This document shows positions 15,978 through 25,058 of a stretch of DNA of 64,000 bases, piece after piece. The DNA is from Mycolicibacterium sphagni (GTDB taxonomy: Bacteria; Actinomycetota; Actinomycetes; Mycobacteriales; Mycobacteriaceae). How positions within the stretch are numbered: position 1 is the first letter of the stretch; each line of letters opens with the position of its first letter. The position numbers were made by a program, and so were the translations under genes. The stretch lies in NCBI RefSeq assembly GCF_002250655.1, contig NZ_NOZR01000002.1, positions 310,001 through 374,000 of the forward strand. Reading direction: 5' to 3'. The notes under the pieces were generated by a model. The model was not told where the DNA came from, made no database searches, and saw only the letters and a list, made by a program, of their open reading frames with translations.

Positions 15978-17486
15978 ATGACGGCGACGGTCGCGGTGAT
16001 CGGGGCCGGCCCTGCGGGGCTGGCGGTCTCGCGTTGGCTGCTGGCGCAAGGGTTCGAGCCGTCGATCTTCGAGCAGGGCCCGACGCTGGGCGGTCAGTGG
16101 ACCGCGGCTGCCGGCCGAAGCGGCGTGTGGCCGGGCATGCATACCAACACCAGTCGCATCCTCACCGCGTTCAGCGACCTCGCGCACGACGGCGACCTCG
16201 TCTTCCCGTCGGCCCGCGATGTCCTGGCCTACCTGGAACGCTATGCCGCCCTGTTCGGCCTGAAGTCGCGGATTCGATGCGGCACTCGCGTCGAGGCCGT
16301 CACCCAGACCGGTCGCGGGTGGCTAGTCAACCACGGCAGCGGGCACGAGGCCTTCGACAAGGTGGTGGTGGCCACCGGCAGATTCCACACCCCGGTGCTG
16401 CCCCACGTTCCTGGCCTGGACGGTTTCACCGGCTCGGCCGGTGCGATCACCTCATACGAGTACCGGGGGCCGTCGCCATATCGAGACAAGCGGGTGTTGG
16501 TCGCGGGGTGCGCGGTCAGCGCGCTGGAGATCGCCACCGAGCTCGCCAGTCGGGGTGCCGCCCGCGTTGTGGTGACCCACCGCCGGCAGCGCTACGTGCT
16601 ACCTAAGTTCGTCGCGGGCGTGCCGTCGGATCACCGGATGTTCACCCGGTACGGAGTGCTCGCCGACGAAGCCTTGGCTCCCGCCGAGGTCGATCGTCAG
16701 CTCAAGGAGATCGTGGTCGAGTCCGTGGGCAGCCCTGAGCAGTACGGCGCCCCGCGTCCTGCCGAGTCGCTGTTCGCCGCGGGCGTGACGCTCAGCCAGC
16801 ATTATCTGCCGGCAGTCGCAGAAGGGGCGATCAGCGTCCGGCCCTGGCTGCGGTCGGTCGCCGGCAGCACGGTGACCTTCGGCGACGGGCACGCCGAGGA
16901 GTTCGACGGCGTTGTGTTCGGCACCGGCTTCGCGCTGAGCCTGCCGTTCCTGGGCGACGACGTGCGGGCGACCCTGAACCTGGACGGTGGCGGCTTCGAC
17001 ACCGACCGCTACACCTTCCATCCCGACCTGCCGGGGCTGGCATTCATGGGGATGTGGGACCAGTCGGGGGGTTACTTCGTGCCCCTTGAGCTGCAGGCCC
17101 GCTGGATCGCCTACACCTGGGGCGGTGTGGTCGACGCCGCGAGTGACGCCGACCAGCGCGCGTCGGTGGCCGTCAGCCGTGCCATCGGGCCGCGGAAAAC
17201 CCGGATGAATCTGGCGGCCGTGGCGTTCGCCCGTGCCGCGGGTGTCGAGCCACGGCTGGAGAACTGGCCAGCCTTGCGGCGCGCCCTGTTGTTCGGCCCG
17301 CTGGCTCCGAGCTGCTTCCGGCTCGAGGGTCCCGACGCACTGCCGAATGCCCCGACCCGGTTCGCCCGCGAGGCCGCGGCATTCGGCGCGATCATCGACA
17401 ACCACCTGACCGAGCGGGAGCACAGCTACTGGTCGTGCGTCGAGGATGCGTTGGCAAACGGACACGAAGTGGTTCCAAGCGAGTAA
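15978..17486 (+). CDS. FAD-dependent monooxygenase (FMO-like)
   Basis: 502 residues. The N-terminal GAGPAG (9-14) binds FAD, followed by GGQW, the second Rossmann region VLVAGCAVSALEIA and an ATG-like motif VVVATGRFHTP. It belongs to the flavin-containing/N-hydroxylating monooxygenase group. Its NADPH motif reads GCAVSA instead of the usual GxGxSA/G, so the second glycine is replaced. ATG 15978 follows GGGAGAG. Substrate unknown; single gene, not obviously in an operon. Confidence 0.85.
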   Translation: MTATVAVIGAGPAGLAVSRWLLAQGFEPSIFEQGPTLGGQWTAAAGRSGVWPGMHTNTSRILTAFSDLAHDGDLVFPSARDVLAYLERYAALFGLKSRIRCGTRVEAVTQTGRGWLVNHGSGHEAFDKVVVATGRFHTPVLPHVPGLDGFTGSAGAITSYEYRGPSPYRDKRVLVAGCAVSALEIATELASRGAARVVVTHRRQRYVLPKFVAGVPSDHRMFTRYGVLADEALAPAEVDRQLKEIVVESVGSPEQYGAPRPAESLFAAGVTLSQHYLPAVAEGAISVRPWLRSVAGSTVTFGDGHAEEFDGVVFGTGFALSLPFLGDDVRATLNLDGGGFDTDRYTFHPDLPGLAFMGMWDQSGGYFVPLELQARWIAYTWGGVVDAASDADQRASVAVSRAIGPRKTRMNLAAVAFARAAGVEPRLENWPALRRALLFGPLAPSCFRLEGPDALPNAPTRFAREAAAFGAIIDNHLTEREHSYWSCVEDALANGHEVVPSE

Positions 17487-17920
17487 CAGTCGAGCAGGCT
17501 GATCGCCAGATTGGCGGGGCAAAACCCATCGAGCGGGCCGGTGTCGAGCCGGAACATAATGGCGCTCTGGCAAATTTTCTTAGCGACGTATTACCGCTAG
17601 AGGGCCGCCACCTTATTTTTGGGCCCTAGCTTGAGATTCATGTTGCTCGACGTCCGCTGGCTGCAGTACCTGCTGAAGCGCCCCGCCCACAAGTAAGCCC
17701 ACCACCGAGGCGAAGGCTGGATTGCCTGCGCACGTTCGCCCGGACTCGACACCCGGGAAATCTCAACCCGCACTATCGGCAGTTCGACGCCGTCCACACA
17801 GTCCGCGTCCTGACCGACCGTGGTCATCGCCACGACATGCCACGCCAAACCCTGGTACGTCAGCGGTGCACAGCGAGTTACCCGAACGGGCGCTGCGGAC
17901 AACGGGTGAGAGCCGGGGAC
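17487..17920. other. Gene-free spacer (434 bases)
   Basis: Between the FMO-like gene and the sigma-factor 3' end. It contains an imperfect stem AGGGCC (17601-17606) / GGCCCT (17622-17627), flanked by CTAG on both sides, with a T-run inside the loop; this may terminate the FMO gene. An 18-codon frame starting at 17640 (MLLDVRWLQ...) could be a gene remnant. No anti-sigma gene (no HxxxCxxC motif) is present where one would be expected after the sigma gene. Confidence 0.5.
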
Positions 17921-18616
17921 TTACGAGGCAACACCCCTGACGTCATCCCGCTGCCCGCGGGCAAATCCGCGTTGTATGGCGACGTCGCTGAGCTGGGCAC
18001 GCAGCTGTCGTCGTCCGCGGTGTAGCCGCGACATCACGGTGCCGAGGGGTATAGCCATGATTTCGGCGATTTCCCGGTACCGGAAGCCCTCGACGTCGGC
18101 GTAGTAGACCGCCATCCGGTAGTCCTCGGGTAACGCTTGCAGAGCGGCGACGATCTCAGTATCCGGTAGGGAATTCAGCGCCTCGACCTCGGCGGAGGCC
18201 AGCCCGGTCGAGGTGTGCTCGGCGGACGAGGCCTGCTGCGAGTCCGTGATCAGGTCGGTCGGATACTCCAGCGGTTGTCGTTGCTTCTTGCGATAGGTCG
18301 TGATGTAGGCGTTGGTCATGATCCGGTACAGCCACGCCTTGAGATTCGTCCCGTCATGAAACGATCGGAACCCGACGTAACCCTTGATCATGGTCTCCTG
18401 CACCAGATCCTCGGCGTCGGTAGGGTTGCGCGTCATCCGCAGCGCGCCGCCGTAGAGGTTTCTCATCAGGGGGATCGCATCCCGCTCGAAACGCGTGGCC
18501 ACCTCCGCGTCAGTCTCCGAAGACGAGCGGTCGGACGATCCGAGGTGGGCACCGTCGCGTACGACGACACCCGTCAAGCCCGGCACGTTACTCCAATGCT
18601 CCGAATTCGGAGTCAC
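17921..18616 (-). CDS. SigH-type ECF RNA polymerase sigma factor (orphan)
   Basis: 231-residue ECF sigma factor that closely follows M. tuberculosis Sig[21 protein letters not shown] (region 2), [20 protein letters not shown], then [19 protein letters not shown] and [15 protein letters not shown] (region 4). SigH controls oxidative and heat stress through a zinc anti-sigma, RshA. I chose GTG 18616 (GGAAGAACCG upstream) because the farther in-frame ATG at 18769 would overlap the upstream gene by 110 bases. No RshA-like gene follows, unlike sigH itself, so this is probably one of the extra SigH paralogues known in fast-growing mycobacteria. Confidence 0.9.
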   Translation of the reverse strand: MTPNSEHWSNVPGLTGVVVRDGAHLGSSDRSSSETDAEVATRFERDAIPLMRNLYGGALRMTRNPTDAEDLVQETMIKGYVGFRSFHDGTNLKAWLYRIMTNAYITTYRKKQRQPLEYPTDLITDSQQASSAEHTSTGLASAEVEALNSLPDTEIVAALQALPEDYRMAVYYADVEGFRYREIAEIMAIPLGTVMSRLHRGRRQLRAQLSDVAIQRGFARGQRDDVRGVAS

Positions 18617-18659
18617 CACCGGTTCTTCCGGCGATGCTCGACGCGATGATCCCTCGCCG

Positions 18660-19103
18660 TCACCTGACCCCGCCGATCGGCCGAGGGTTTGGTGCGGCGC
18701 CGGTTTCACCTTCCCCGCGCGGTGTCTCGTCGGGATTCTCGGCGTCGGGAGTGTGCACATCCGGATCAACCGTATCGGCGCGCATGTACTGCCGGTTCAC
18801 CTCGTCACGGGCGTGCACCGCGTCGCTACGACGGGCGTCGGCCTGGTGTTGGAGGCCTGCCGCGTGCGCCACCTTGACGTCTGCCTCGGCTTGAGCGACG
18901 CGAGCGCGGGCCGCGGTTTCGTCAGCGAGCGATTCTCGTTGACCCACGATGTGCGACTCTTCGGCGGCGTCGGCGCGGATCGTCCCAGCTTCAATGCGGC
19001 CGTGTTGCTTGCGCTTACCGACTATCACAAAGCCGAGGGCGACAGCGGTAAGGATCGCGGCGAGTACCAAGAACGCGATGACGATGACGGTGGTGGTGGC
19101 CAT
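18660..19103 (-). CDS. Single-pass membrane protein with charged helical tail
   Basis: 147 residues. An N-terminal transmembrane helix ([20 protein letters not shown]) is followed by a long Glu/Arg/Ala-rich helix (about 30-105) likely to be coiled-coil and a Pro/Glu-rich acidic end. The pattern is common in mycobacterial proteins of unknown function. It lies 43 bases upstream of the sigma gene in the same direction, so it may be cotranscribed and could be a regulatory partner, although it has no anti-sigma motif. Confidence 0.7.
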   Translation of the reverse strand: MATTTVIVIAFLVLAAILTAVALGFVIVGKRKQHGRIEAGTIRADAAEESHIVGQRESLADETAARARVAQAEADVKVAHAAGLQHQADARRSDAVHARDEVNRQYMRADTVDPDVHTPDAENPDETPRGEGETGAAPNPRPIGGVR

Positions 19104-19609
19104 TTCGGCTCCCTGGGTTCGGGTGGTGCGTAGGTGGTGAATGTGGTGCGTAGGTAGTGAATGTTGTTATGCGACAGTCTGTTCTGTTCGACAGCGGCGA
19201 ATCCGTTGGTGGCGATCAGTCAGATCCCGGCGATGGGGCTGATGGCGAGGAGGGGCCACACATGATTCAGCAACGAGTGATCCCGACACGCAGAAGATAT
19301 CGGCAAGTAAGGGTCCGGAGCCGACGCTCCTCGGGTTGTGCAGCGGACAGCTAAACCCGTCCCAGACCGGCTGAGAGTCACAGCCACCGCTGACGCTACA
19401 CCCATTGGATCATTTCGGCCGACCCGGCTGCGCGGACGGTTGTGACGCACCCTTGGACGCCAAGTGGTCACCCGGGCCGCGGCGGATGGATGTCATTGTC
19501 CTGGAGGGCTTTTGGTCGACGCTCAATAGGAGCTGGGACCGGTACCGCGGCCGTCAAGTTCACGCTTGTACGATGCAGATGATTTGGAAGAACGATAGAA
19601 AACCGGTCA
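19104..19609. other. Gene-free divergent spacer (506 bases)
   Basis: Between the membrane protein (minus) and the GntR gene (plus). Apart from the 20-bp tandem repeat at 19123-19162 I see no gene, tRNA or clear promoter. Short frames on both strands lack ribosome sites and domain features. Confidence 0.5.
19123..19162. repeat. Tandem 20-bp direct repeat
   Basis: Two adjacent 20-base units, gtggtgcgtaggtggtgaat (19123-19142) and the same with one change (19143-19162). They lie 20-60 bases upstream of the start of the minus-strand membrane-protein gene, in its promoter region, so they may be a regulator site or a duplication by slippage. Confidence 0.7.
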
Positions 19610-20374
19610 GTGTCAGAGCCAACTGTTCAATTCCGTCGTCTCGCCGAGCAGATCGCCGACCACCTGCGACGGCGCATTCTGCTGGGTGAGCTCGCTGACG
19701 GCAGCATCCTTCCCACAGAGGACGAACTCCTGCGCGAGTTCCCGGTGAGCAAGCCGTCGCTGCGCGAAGCCATGCGGATCCTGGAAGCCGAGGGATTGCT
19801 GCGCGTGCGGCGCGGCAAGTTGGGCGGCGCGGTGGTGCGCCGACCCAACGCCGCGAACGTCGCCTACACGATCGGTTTGGTGCTCGGCTCCCAGGAAGTC
19901 AGCCTGTCGGACGTCGGCGGGGCGCTTCGGCAGATGGAGCCGGCGTGCGCAGCGCTGTGCGCCGAGCGAGTCGACCGAAAGCGCGCCGTCGTCCCGGCGC
20001 TGCGCCAACTGCACGCTGAAGCCGTCGACGCCGCCGACGATCTCGAGCGGGCCATCTCGGCGAGTCGGCGCTACCACGAAGCACTGGTCGCTTACTGCGG
20101 CAACCAAACCATGATCATGCTGGCGGGCGCACTGGAGACGCTCTGGTCGGCACACGAACAGGGCTGGTCCACACAGGTCAGCGACCACAGCATCGTGCCT
20201 GTCGACGAGCGGTTGGCGGTCCTCGAGGAACACCGACAGGTGATCGACGCCATCGATGCCGGGGATGCGCGGCTGGCCCACGACCTCGCCGCCGCCCACC
20301 TGATCAATGCGCAGCACTACCCCGGATCTGCGGGAACGGTCGATCCCACGATGGTGCGTCAGAGAGACCATTGA
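19610..20374 (+). CDS. GntR/FadR-family regulator
   Basis: 254 residues. The N-terminal winged helix is clear (ADHLRRRILLGELADGSILP, EDELLREFPVSKPSLREAM, GLLRVRRGKLGGAVV), and a FadR/FCD-type helical effector domain follows (conserved His and Arg in SRRYHEALVAYCGN). Start GTG 19610. Its stop codon overlaps the -35 box of the following operon, so it likely regulates that operon, possibly by binding within its own 3' end. Effector may be an acid or CoA ester handled by the downstream enzymes (inference). Confidence 0.92.
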   Translation: MSEPTVQFRRLAEQIADHLRRRILLGELADGSILPTEDELLREFPVSKPSLREAMRILEAEGLLRVRRGKLGGAVVRRPNAANVAYTIGLVLGSQEVSLSDVGGALRQMEPACAALCAERVDRKRAVVPALRQLHAEAVDAADDLERAISASRRYHEALVAYCGNQTMIMLAGALETLWSAHEQGWSTQVSDHSIVPVDERLAVLEEHRQVIDAIDAGDARLAHDLAAAHLINAQHYPGSAGTVDPTMVRQRDH

Positions 20375-20398
20375 CGCGGCGCCTTATTTTCATATGAT
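20371..20398 (+). promoter_or_regulatory. Near-consensus promoter giving a leaderless mRNA
   Basis: TTGACG (20371-20376), 16 bases, TATGAT (20393-20398). The -35 box overlaps the GntR gene stop codon TGA (20372-20374). The expected start of transcription, about 7 bases after the -10 box, coincides with ATG 20405, and no Shine-Dalgarno is present, so the ligase is probably translated from a leaderless message. TCATATGA (20390-20397) is a small palindrome over the -10 box. Confidence 0.8.
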
Positions 20399-20404
20399 TT
20401 GGTG

Positions 20405-22000
20405 ATGGCTGTGGACGCTGCTGTCACGACCAGCGCCGAAGCGGCGACCTACCGGGCCGAGGGCTGGTGGACGGACACCACTCTGTCTGAGTGCGTTCGC
20501 CGCAACGCCGCATCCTCGCCGGGCAAGCCGGCATACGTCGACTTCACTCTCGACGCGCCGGAGCAGGCACTGACGTGGTCGGAGTTCGACAACGCCGCCA
20601 CAAACCTGGCCTCGCAGCTGCACCGCCTTGGCGTGATGCCCGGTGAGCGGGTGGCTGTCTGGCACAGCGACAGCATCGCCATCCACGTCCTGCTGGTGGC
20701 CATCGAACGCTGCGGTGCGGTCAGTGTGGGACTCGGAGCGCGCGCCGGGGTCCGGGAGGCCGCGCAAATCATGCGGACCGCTCAGCCTTCGTTGTTGGTC
20801 AGCGACGCGGCCCGGGCCGCGCACGGCGCCGAGGCGGCAGCCGACGCTTCGGTGAAGGCCCTGGTGCTCGGATCCGGTGACCTCACGGTGGACACGTCCC
20901 CGGGCTCTGCGGACGAACTCTCGCCGGTAGGCCCGGACGACACCTTCCTCATCAACTCGACCTCGGGCACCACCGGGCTGCCCAAGTGTGTCGTGCACAC
21001 CCAGAATCGTTGGCACTACTTCCACCAGAAGGCCGCCGCCAATGGCGAATTGCGCGCCGACGACGTCTTCCTTCCTGTCATTCCCACCCCGTTCGGGTTC
21101 GGGATCTGGACCTCCCACACCACGCCGATCTACCTGGGCGCGACGACCGTACGCATCGAACGGTTCGACGCGAGCGCGACGTGCGCCGCGATCGAACGTC
21201 ATCGCGTCACGGTGTTGTGTTGTGTGAGTACGCAATTGATGATGCTCCTGGCGAATCAGGCCTCCCGCGAATACGACTTGTCCAGCTTGCGGGTCGTCTT
21301 CACCGGCGGCGAGCCGTTGCCCTATGCGCAGGCCGCCGAATTCGAAGAGCTGACCGGCGTCACGATCCTGCAGTTCTACGGCTCCAACGAGACCGGCTTG
21401 CTCAGCGCCACCACGCTCAAGGACTCGCTGCACCACCGGCTGCGCACCGCGGGCCGGATCGTCCCAGAGATGCAGGTCCGCCTGTTCGACGGCGATGACG
21501 ATGTGACGGAAACCGGTCGCGGACAGCCCGTTTGCCGGGGTCCGGCCACCAGCCTCGGCTACCTGGGCGGCACCGACCACGACAGGTTGTTCACCAAGGA
21601 CGGCTGGATGCGGATGGGCGATATCTGCGAGTTGGACAGCGACGGCTACCTGACCCTGGCCGGACGCACATCCGACTTCATCCTGCGGGGCGGCAAGAAC
21701 ATCAGTGCGGTGGCAGTCGAGGAGGTGGTCGACACCCACCCCGCCGTCGCGGTGGCTGCCGCAGTGTCGATGCCCGATCCCCTCTTCGGGGAACGCGTGT
21801 GCGTCTTCGTCGAACTCACCAAAGCCGGCGACACCCTCGAACTGCCCGACCTTGTCGAGCACCTGCTGGCCCAGGGCGTGTCCAAGGAACTGCTGCCCGA
21901 ACGGCTCGAGGTGCTCGACGAGCTTCCGAGATCCTCCGGCGGCAAGATCGCCAAAGGCCTACTCCGCGAAAATATCCGGTCGATACTGGAGCGATCATGA
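20405..22000 (+). CDS. Acyl/aryl-CoA ligase (AMP-binding superfamily)
   Basis: 531 residues of the ANL superfamily: activates a carboxylic acid with ATP and joins it to CoA. Signatures are the phosphate loop STSGTTGLPK at about 183-192, FYGSNETG (adenine-side), the hinge region GRTSDFILRGGKNIS and the C-terminal catalytic Lys in RSSGGKIAK. Start ATG 20405 is chosen because of the promoter above; GTG 20402 is 3 bases upstream. It is translationally coupled to the class II aldolase gene (ATGA). The substrate is likely an aromatic or short branched acid, judged only from gene company. Confidence 0.92.
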   Translation: MAVDAAVTTSAEAATYRAEGWWTDTTLSECVRRNAASSPGKPAYVDFTLDAPEQALTWSEFDNAATNLASQLHRLGVMPGERVAVWHSDSIAIHVLLVAIERCGAVSVGLGARAGVREAAQIMRTAQPSLLVSDAARAAHGAEAAADASVKALVLGSGDLTVDTSPGSADELSPVGPDDTFLINSTSGTTGLPKCVVHTQNRWHYFHQKAAANGELRADDVFLPVIPTPFGFGIWTSHTTPIYLGATTVRIERFDASATCAAIERHRVTVLCCVSTQLMMLLANQASREYDLSSLRVVFTGGEPLPYAQAAEFEELTGVTILQFYGSNETGLLSATTLKDSLHHRLRTAGRIVPEMQVRLFDGDDDVTETGRGQPVCRGPATSLGYLGGTDHDRLFTKDGWMRMGDICELDSDGYLTLAGRTSDFILRGGKNISAVAVEEVVDTHPAVAVAAAVSMPDPLFGERVCVFVELTKAGDTLELPDLVEHLLAQGVSKELLPERLEVLDELPRSSGGKIAKGLLRENIRSILERS

Positions 22001-22770
22001 CCACACCAGAAGTGCGCCGGGGCGGCCTCGGCGTGTGGGCGCCTTCCAAGACGCCACCGATCGGCGTCGAACTCACCGACGAGCAGAAGATGGCGGTGGC
22101 ATTCCGTCACCTCGCCGACATCGGCTTCGCCGAGAACATGGCGGGGCACATCACCTGGCAGCCCGACGGGCAAAGCGACATGTACGTCAACCCGTGGGGA
22201 CTGTGGTGGCAGGAACTGACCGCATCCGACATCTGCATGGTCGACGAGGATGCTCATGTGGTCCGCGGCCGCTGGGATGTCACCCCGGCGATCCATCTGC
22301 ACACCGAGATTCACCGGCAGCGTCCCGACGCTCGGGTGGTGATCCACAACCATCCCTACTACGTCAGCCTGATCGCCGCCCTTGGCGTGTTGCCCGAGCT
22401 CGTCCACCAGACCGGCGCGTTGTTCCTCGACGACATGTATCTGGTGGAGAAGTACGACGGTGAGATCGACGCCCCTTGGCGCGCAGCGGAACTGGCCGGC
22501 CAGATCGGCTCGGCCAACCTGGTGATCCTGGCCAATCACGGCGTCATCGCCACCGGGCAGGATCTGGCCGCCGCCGTGTATCGCGCGGTGTCTATCGAGC
22601 GGGTGTGCCGGCTGGCCTACGACGTGATGGTCACCGGCCGCACTCCGTCGGAGATGAACCGCGGCGACATGATCGGCATGCAAGCCTCGCTGATCGAACG
22701 GGCAGCCGACGTGTACTGGGCCGGCGCGGCCCGCATGACCATCAAGGCCGACCGCGGCGTGCTGGACTGA
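21997..22770 (+). CDS. Class II aldolase/adducin family protein
   Basis: 257 residues. The class II aldolase fold is indicated by an N-terminal region with NMAGHITWQ, zinc-site histidines in IHNHPYYVS and a third His in LANHGVIATG. Family members cleave or epimerise sugar phosphates, but relatives in catabolic clusters act on hydroxy-acids or as decarboxylases. ATG 21997 overlaps the ligase stop. It is followed after 14 bases, with AAGGAG, by the amidohydrolase, giving a three-gene operon. The specific reaction is not inferable. Confidence 0.88.
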   Translation: MTTPEVRRGGLGVWAPSKTPPIGVELTDEQKMAVAFRHLADIGFAENMAGHITWQPDGQSDMYVNPWGLWWQELTASDICMVDEDAHVVRGRWDVTPAIHLHTEIHRQRPDARVVIHNHPYYVSLIAALGVLPELVHQTGALFLDDMYLVEKYDGEIDAPWRAAELAGQIGSANLVILANHGVIATGQDLAAAVYRAVSIERVCRLAYDVMVTGRTPSEMNRGDMIGMQASLIERAADVYWAGAARMTIKADRGVLD

Positions 22771-22784
22771 AAGGAGCTCAACCC

Positions 22785-24053
22785 ATGGCTTCCATCGACG
22801 AGCTGCAGTCGAACCTGAACTTCACCACCGCCAAGACCGGTGCCGAACGCAGGGTCACTTTCCTGCCCGAACCCGAACGCGCAGAACGCTATTACACCGT
22901 CATCTCCGTCGACGACCACATCGTCGAGCCGCCGGATACCTTCGAGGGACGGGTGCCGGCCAAATTCGCCGACCGGGCGCCACGGGTGGTCGATACCGCG
23001 GACGGCGGGCAGACCTGGGTCTACGACGGCCAGTCGCTGCCCAACGTCGGATTCAATGCCGTTGTCGGACGGCCGGTGTCGGAGTACGGCTTCGAGCCGG
23101 CCCGGTTCGACGAAATGCGCCGTGGCGCCTGGGATATCCATGCCCGGGTGGCCGACATGGACCTCAACGGCGTGTACGCGTCGCTGAACTTTCCGTCGTT
23201 CCTCCCTGGCTTCGCCGGGCAGCGGCTGCAGCAGGTGACCACCGACCGCGACTTGGCGATGGCCTCGGTCAGGGCGTGGAACGACTGGCATATCGACTCC
23301 TGGGCCGGCACGTACCCGGGCCGGATCATTCCCTGTCAGCTGCCGTGGCTGCTGGATCCCGAGGTCGGCGCAAAGATGATCTACGAGAACGCCGAACGCG
23401 GCTTCCATGCGGTGACATTCAGTGAGAACCCCGCACTGCTGGGGTTTCCGACCATCCACTCGGGCTACTGGGAACCGATGATGGCCGCCTGCGCGGAAAC
23501 CGGGACGGTGATCAACCTGCACATCGGATCGTCGGGCACGTCCCCGTCGACCACCGACGATGCGCCGCCCGACGTCGCAGGCGTGCTGTTCTTCGCCTAC
23601 GCCATCACCGCGGCGGTCGACTGGTTGTACTCAGGCGTGTGCAGCCGCCACCCCGACCTGAAGATATGCCTGTCCGAAGGTGGAATCGGCTGGGTAGCAG
23701 GGCTTCTGGACCGACTCGATCACATGCTGAGCTATCACGAGATGTACGGGACGTGGAAGGCGCTCGGCGAAACCCTGACACCGGCGGAGGTCTTCACCCG
23801 CAACTTCTGGTTCTGCGCGGTCGAAGACCAGTCGTCGTTCATCCAGTACGAGCGAATCGGGGCGGACAACATCCTGCTCGAGGCCGACTACCCGCACTGC
23901 GACTCGACGTGGCCGCACACCCAGCGCACCATCCGTGAGCAGATCAACGGCCTCCCTGCGGACATCGTCCGAAAGGTGACCTGGGAGAACGCTTCACGGC
24001 TCTATCAGCATCCGGTTCCCGCTGCCGTCCAACAGGATCCGAACGCCTACTGA
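22785..24053 (+). CDS. Amidohydrolase-2 family metalloenzyme
   Basis: 422-residue COG2159 amidohydrolase. The metal-binding N-terminal motif is the variant DDHIVEPP, with VINLHIGSSG mid-protein and LLEADYPHCDSTWPH as the C-terminal metal Asp region. This long subtype (over 400 residues) is frequent in actinobacterial ligase/dioxygenase clusters and is distinct from the shorter paralogue at 8710-9738. ATG 22785 has AAGGAG 8 bases upstream. Likely a decarboxylase or hydrolase of a ring-derived acid (inference). Confidence 0.88.
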   Translation: MASIDELQSNLNFTTAKTGAERRVTFLPEPERAERYYTVISVDDHIVEPPDTFEGRVPAKFADRAPRVVDTADGGQTWVYDGQSLPNVGFNAVVGRPVSEYGFEPARFDEMRRGAWDIHARVADMDLNGVYASLNFPSFLPGFAGQRLQQVTTDRDLAMASVRAWNDWHIDSWAGTYPGRIIPCQLPWLLDPEVGAKMIYENAERGFHAVTFSENPALLGFPTIHSGYWEPMMAACAETGTVINLHIGSSGTSPSTTDDAPPDVAGVLFFAYAITAAVDWLYSGVCSRHPDLKICLSEGGIGWVAGLLDRLDHMLSYHEMYGTWKALGETLTPAEVFTRNFWFCAVEDQSSFIQYERIGADNILLEADYPHCDSTWPHTQRTIREQINGLPADIVRKVTWENASRLYQHPVPAAVQQDPNAY

Positions 24054-24995
24054 TCAGCGCCCGTCAAGCCACTGCGCGATTGCCGCGACAGCATCGGAAA
24101 AGAAGATCCGATAGGGACGGTCGGCGACATAGCCGATGTGCGGTGTGGCGATGACGTTGTCCAGCGTGCGCAGTGGATGCCCCTCGGGCAGCGGCTCAGT
24201 GTCGAACACATCGAGCGCGGCGGCGCGAATGCGCTTGGCTGTCAGGGTCTCGACCAGCGCCGCCTCGTCGATCAATGGTCCCCGAGAGGTGTTGACCAGC
24301 AAAGCGGTTGGCTTCATCAGGGCCAGTTCGGCGGCGCCGACCAGGCCGGTGGACCGTTCGCTGAGCTTCATGTGGATGGTCAGCACGTCGGCTCGGCCGA
24401 ACAGCTCCTCCTTGCCGACATATGTCGCGCCGGCTTCGGCGGCCGCCTCCGGGGTGAGGTTCTGGCTCCAAGCGATGACATCCATTCCGAACGCCTCGCC
24501 GATGCGAGCCACCCGAGCCCCGATGCGGCCCAGCCCGAGAACGCCGAGCACTCGCCCAGACAGTTCGCGCCCCACTGAGGTCTGCCAGCCACCATCGCGG
24601 ACCGAGACGCTTTCGCCGACGAGATTGCGGGCTCCGGCCAGGATCAACGCCCAGGTCAGCTCGACGGTCGACGCCACAGTGCCACCGGTGGTTCCGACGT
24701 GGATACCGTGCTCCTCGGCGGCCGCCATGTCGATGGAGGCATTGAACGGCCCGGTGGAGGCGATCATCTTCAGCCGGGGCAGACGTTCGATGATGCTGCG
24801 CGGCAGTGGAGTTCGCTCCCGCATGACAAAGATGACATCAAAGGCCGCCAGCCGCGCGACGAGTTCGTCGGAGTCGAACACGTGGTCGTTGAACACCGTG
24901 ATGTCGGCGCGTTCGGCCACCACCGACCAATCGACCATCTCGAGAGCAACGTTCTGGTAGTCGTCGAGGACCGCCACCTGCACCCTGGGCGTCAT
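24054..24995 (-). CDS. D-2-hydroxyacid dehydrogenase family protein
   Basis: 313-residue NAD-dependent dehydrogenase of the formate/glycerate group. The Rossmann motif GLGRIGARVARIG is central. Catalytic Arg is in NTSRGPLIDE, Glu in the DVFDTEPLPEGHPL segment and His in TPHIGY. ATG 24995 follows GAGGAG. It ends one base from the convergent amidohydrolase stop. It would reduce a 2-keto acid to a D-hydroxy acid or the reverse; whether it serves the neighbouring operon is unknown. Confidence 0.92.
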   Translation of the reverse strand: MTPRVQVAVLDDYQNVALEMVDWSVVAERADITVFNDHVFDSDELVARLAAFDVIFVMRERTPLPRSIIERLPRLKMIASTGPFNASIDMAAAEEHGIHVGTTGGTVASTVELTWALILAGARNLVGESVSVRDGGWQTSVGRELSGRVLGVLGLGRIGARVARIGEAFGMDVIAWSQNLTPEAAAEAGATYVGKEELFGRADVLTIHMKLSERSTGLVGAAELALMKPTALLVNTSRGPLIDEAALVETLTAKRIRAAALDVFDTEPLPEGHPLRTLDNVIATPHIGYVADRPYRIFFSDAVAAIAQWLDGR

Positions 24996-25058
24996 GCCGA
25001 CTCCTCTTTGAAGATCATGTCCGCAGGCTAATCCGATCGAGGCTAGAGTCAACGACCA

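Noticed and set aside
17597..17902. Possible anti-sigma gene downstream of the sigma factor (minus strand, TTG start)
   Set aside because: No ribosome site, no HxxxCxxC motif and no recognisable helices of an RshA-type protein.
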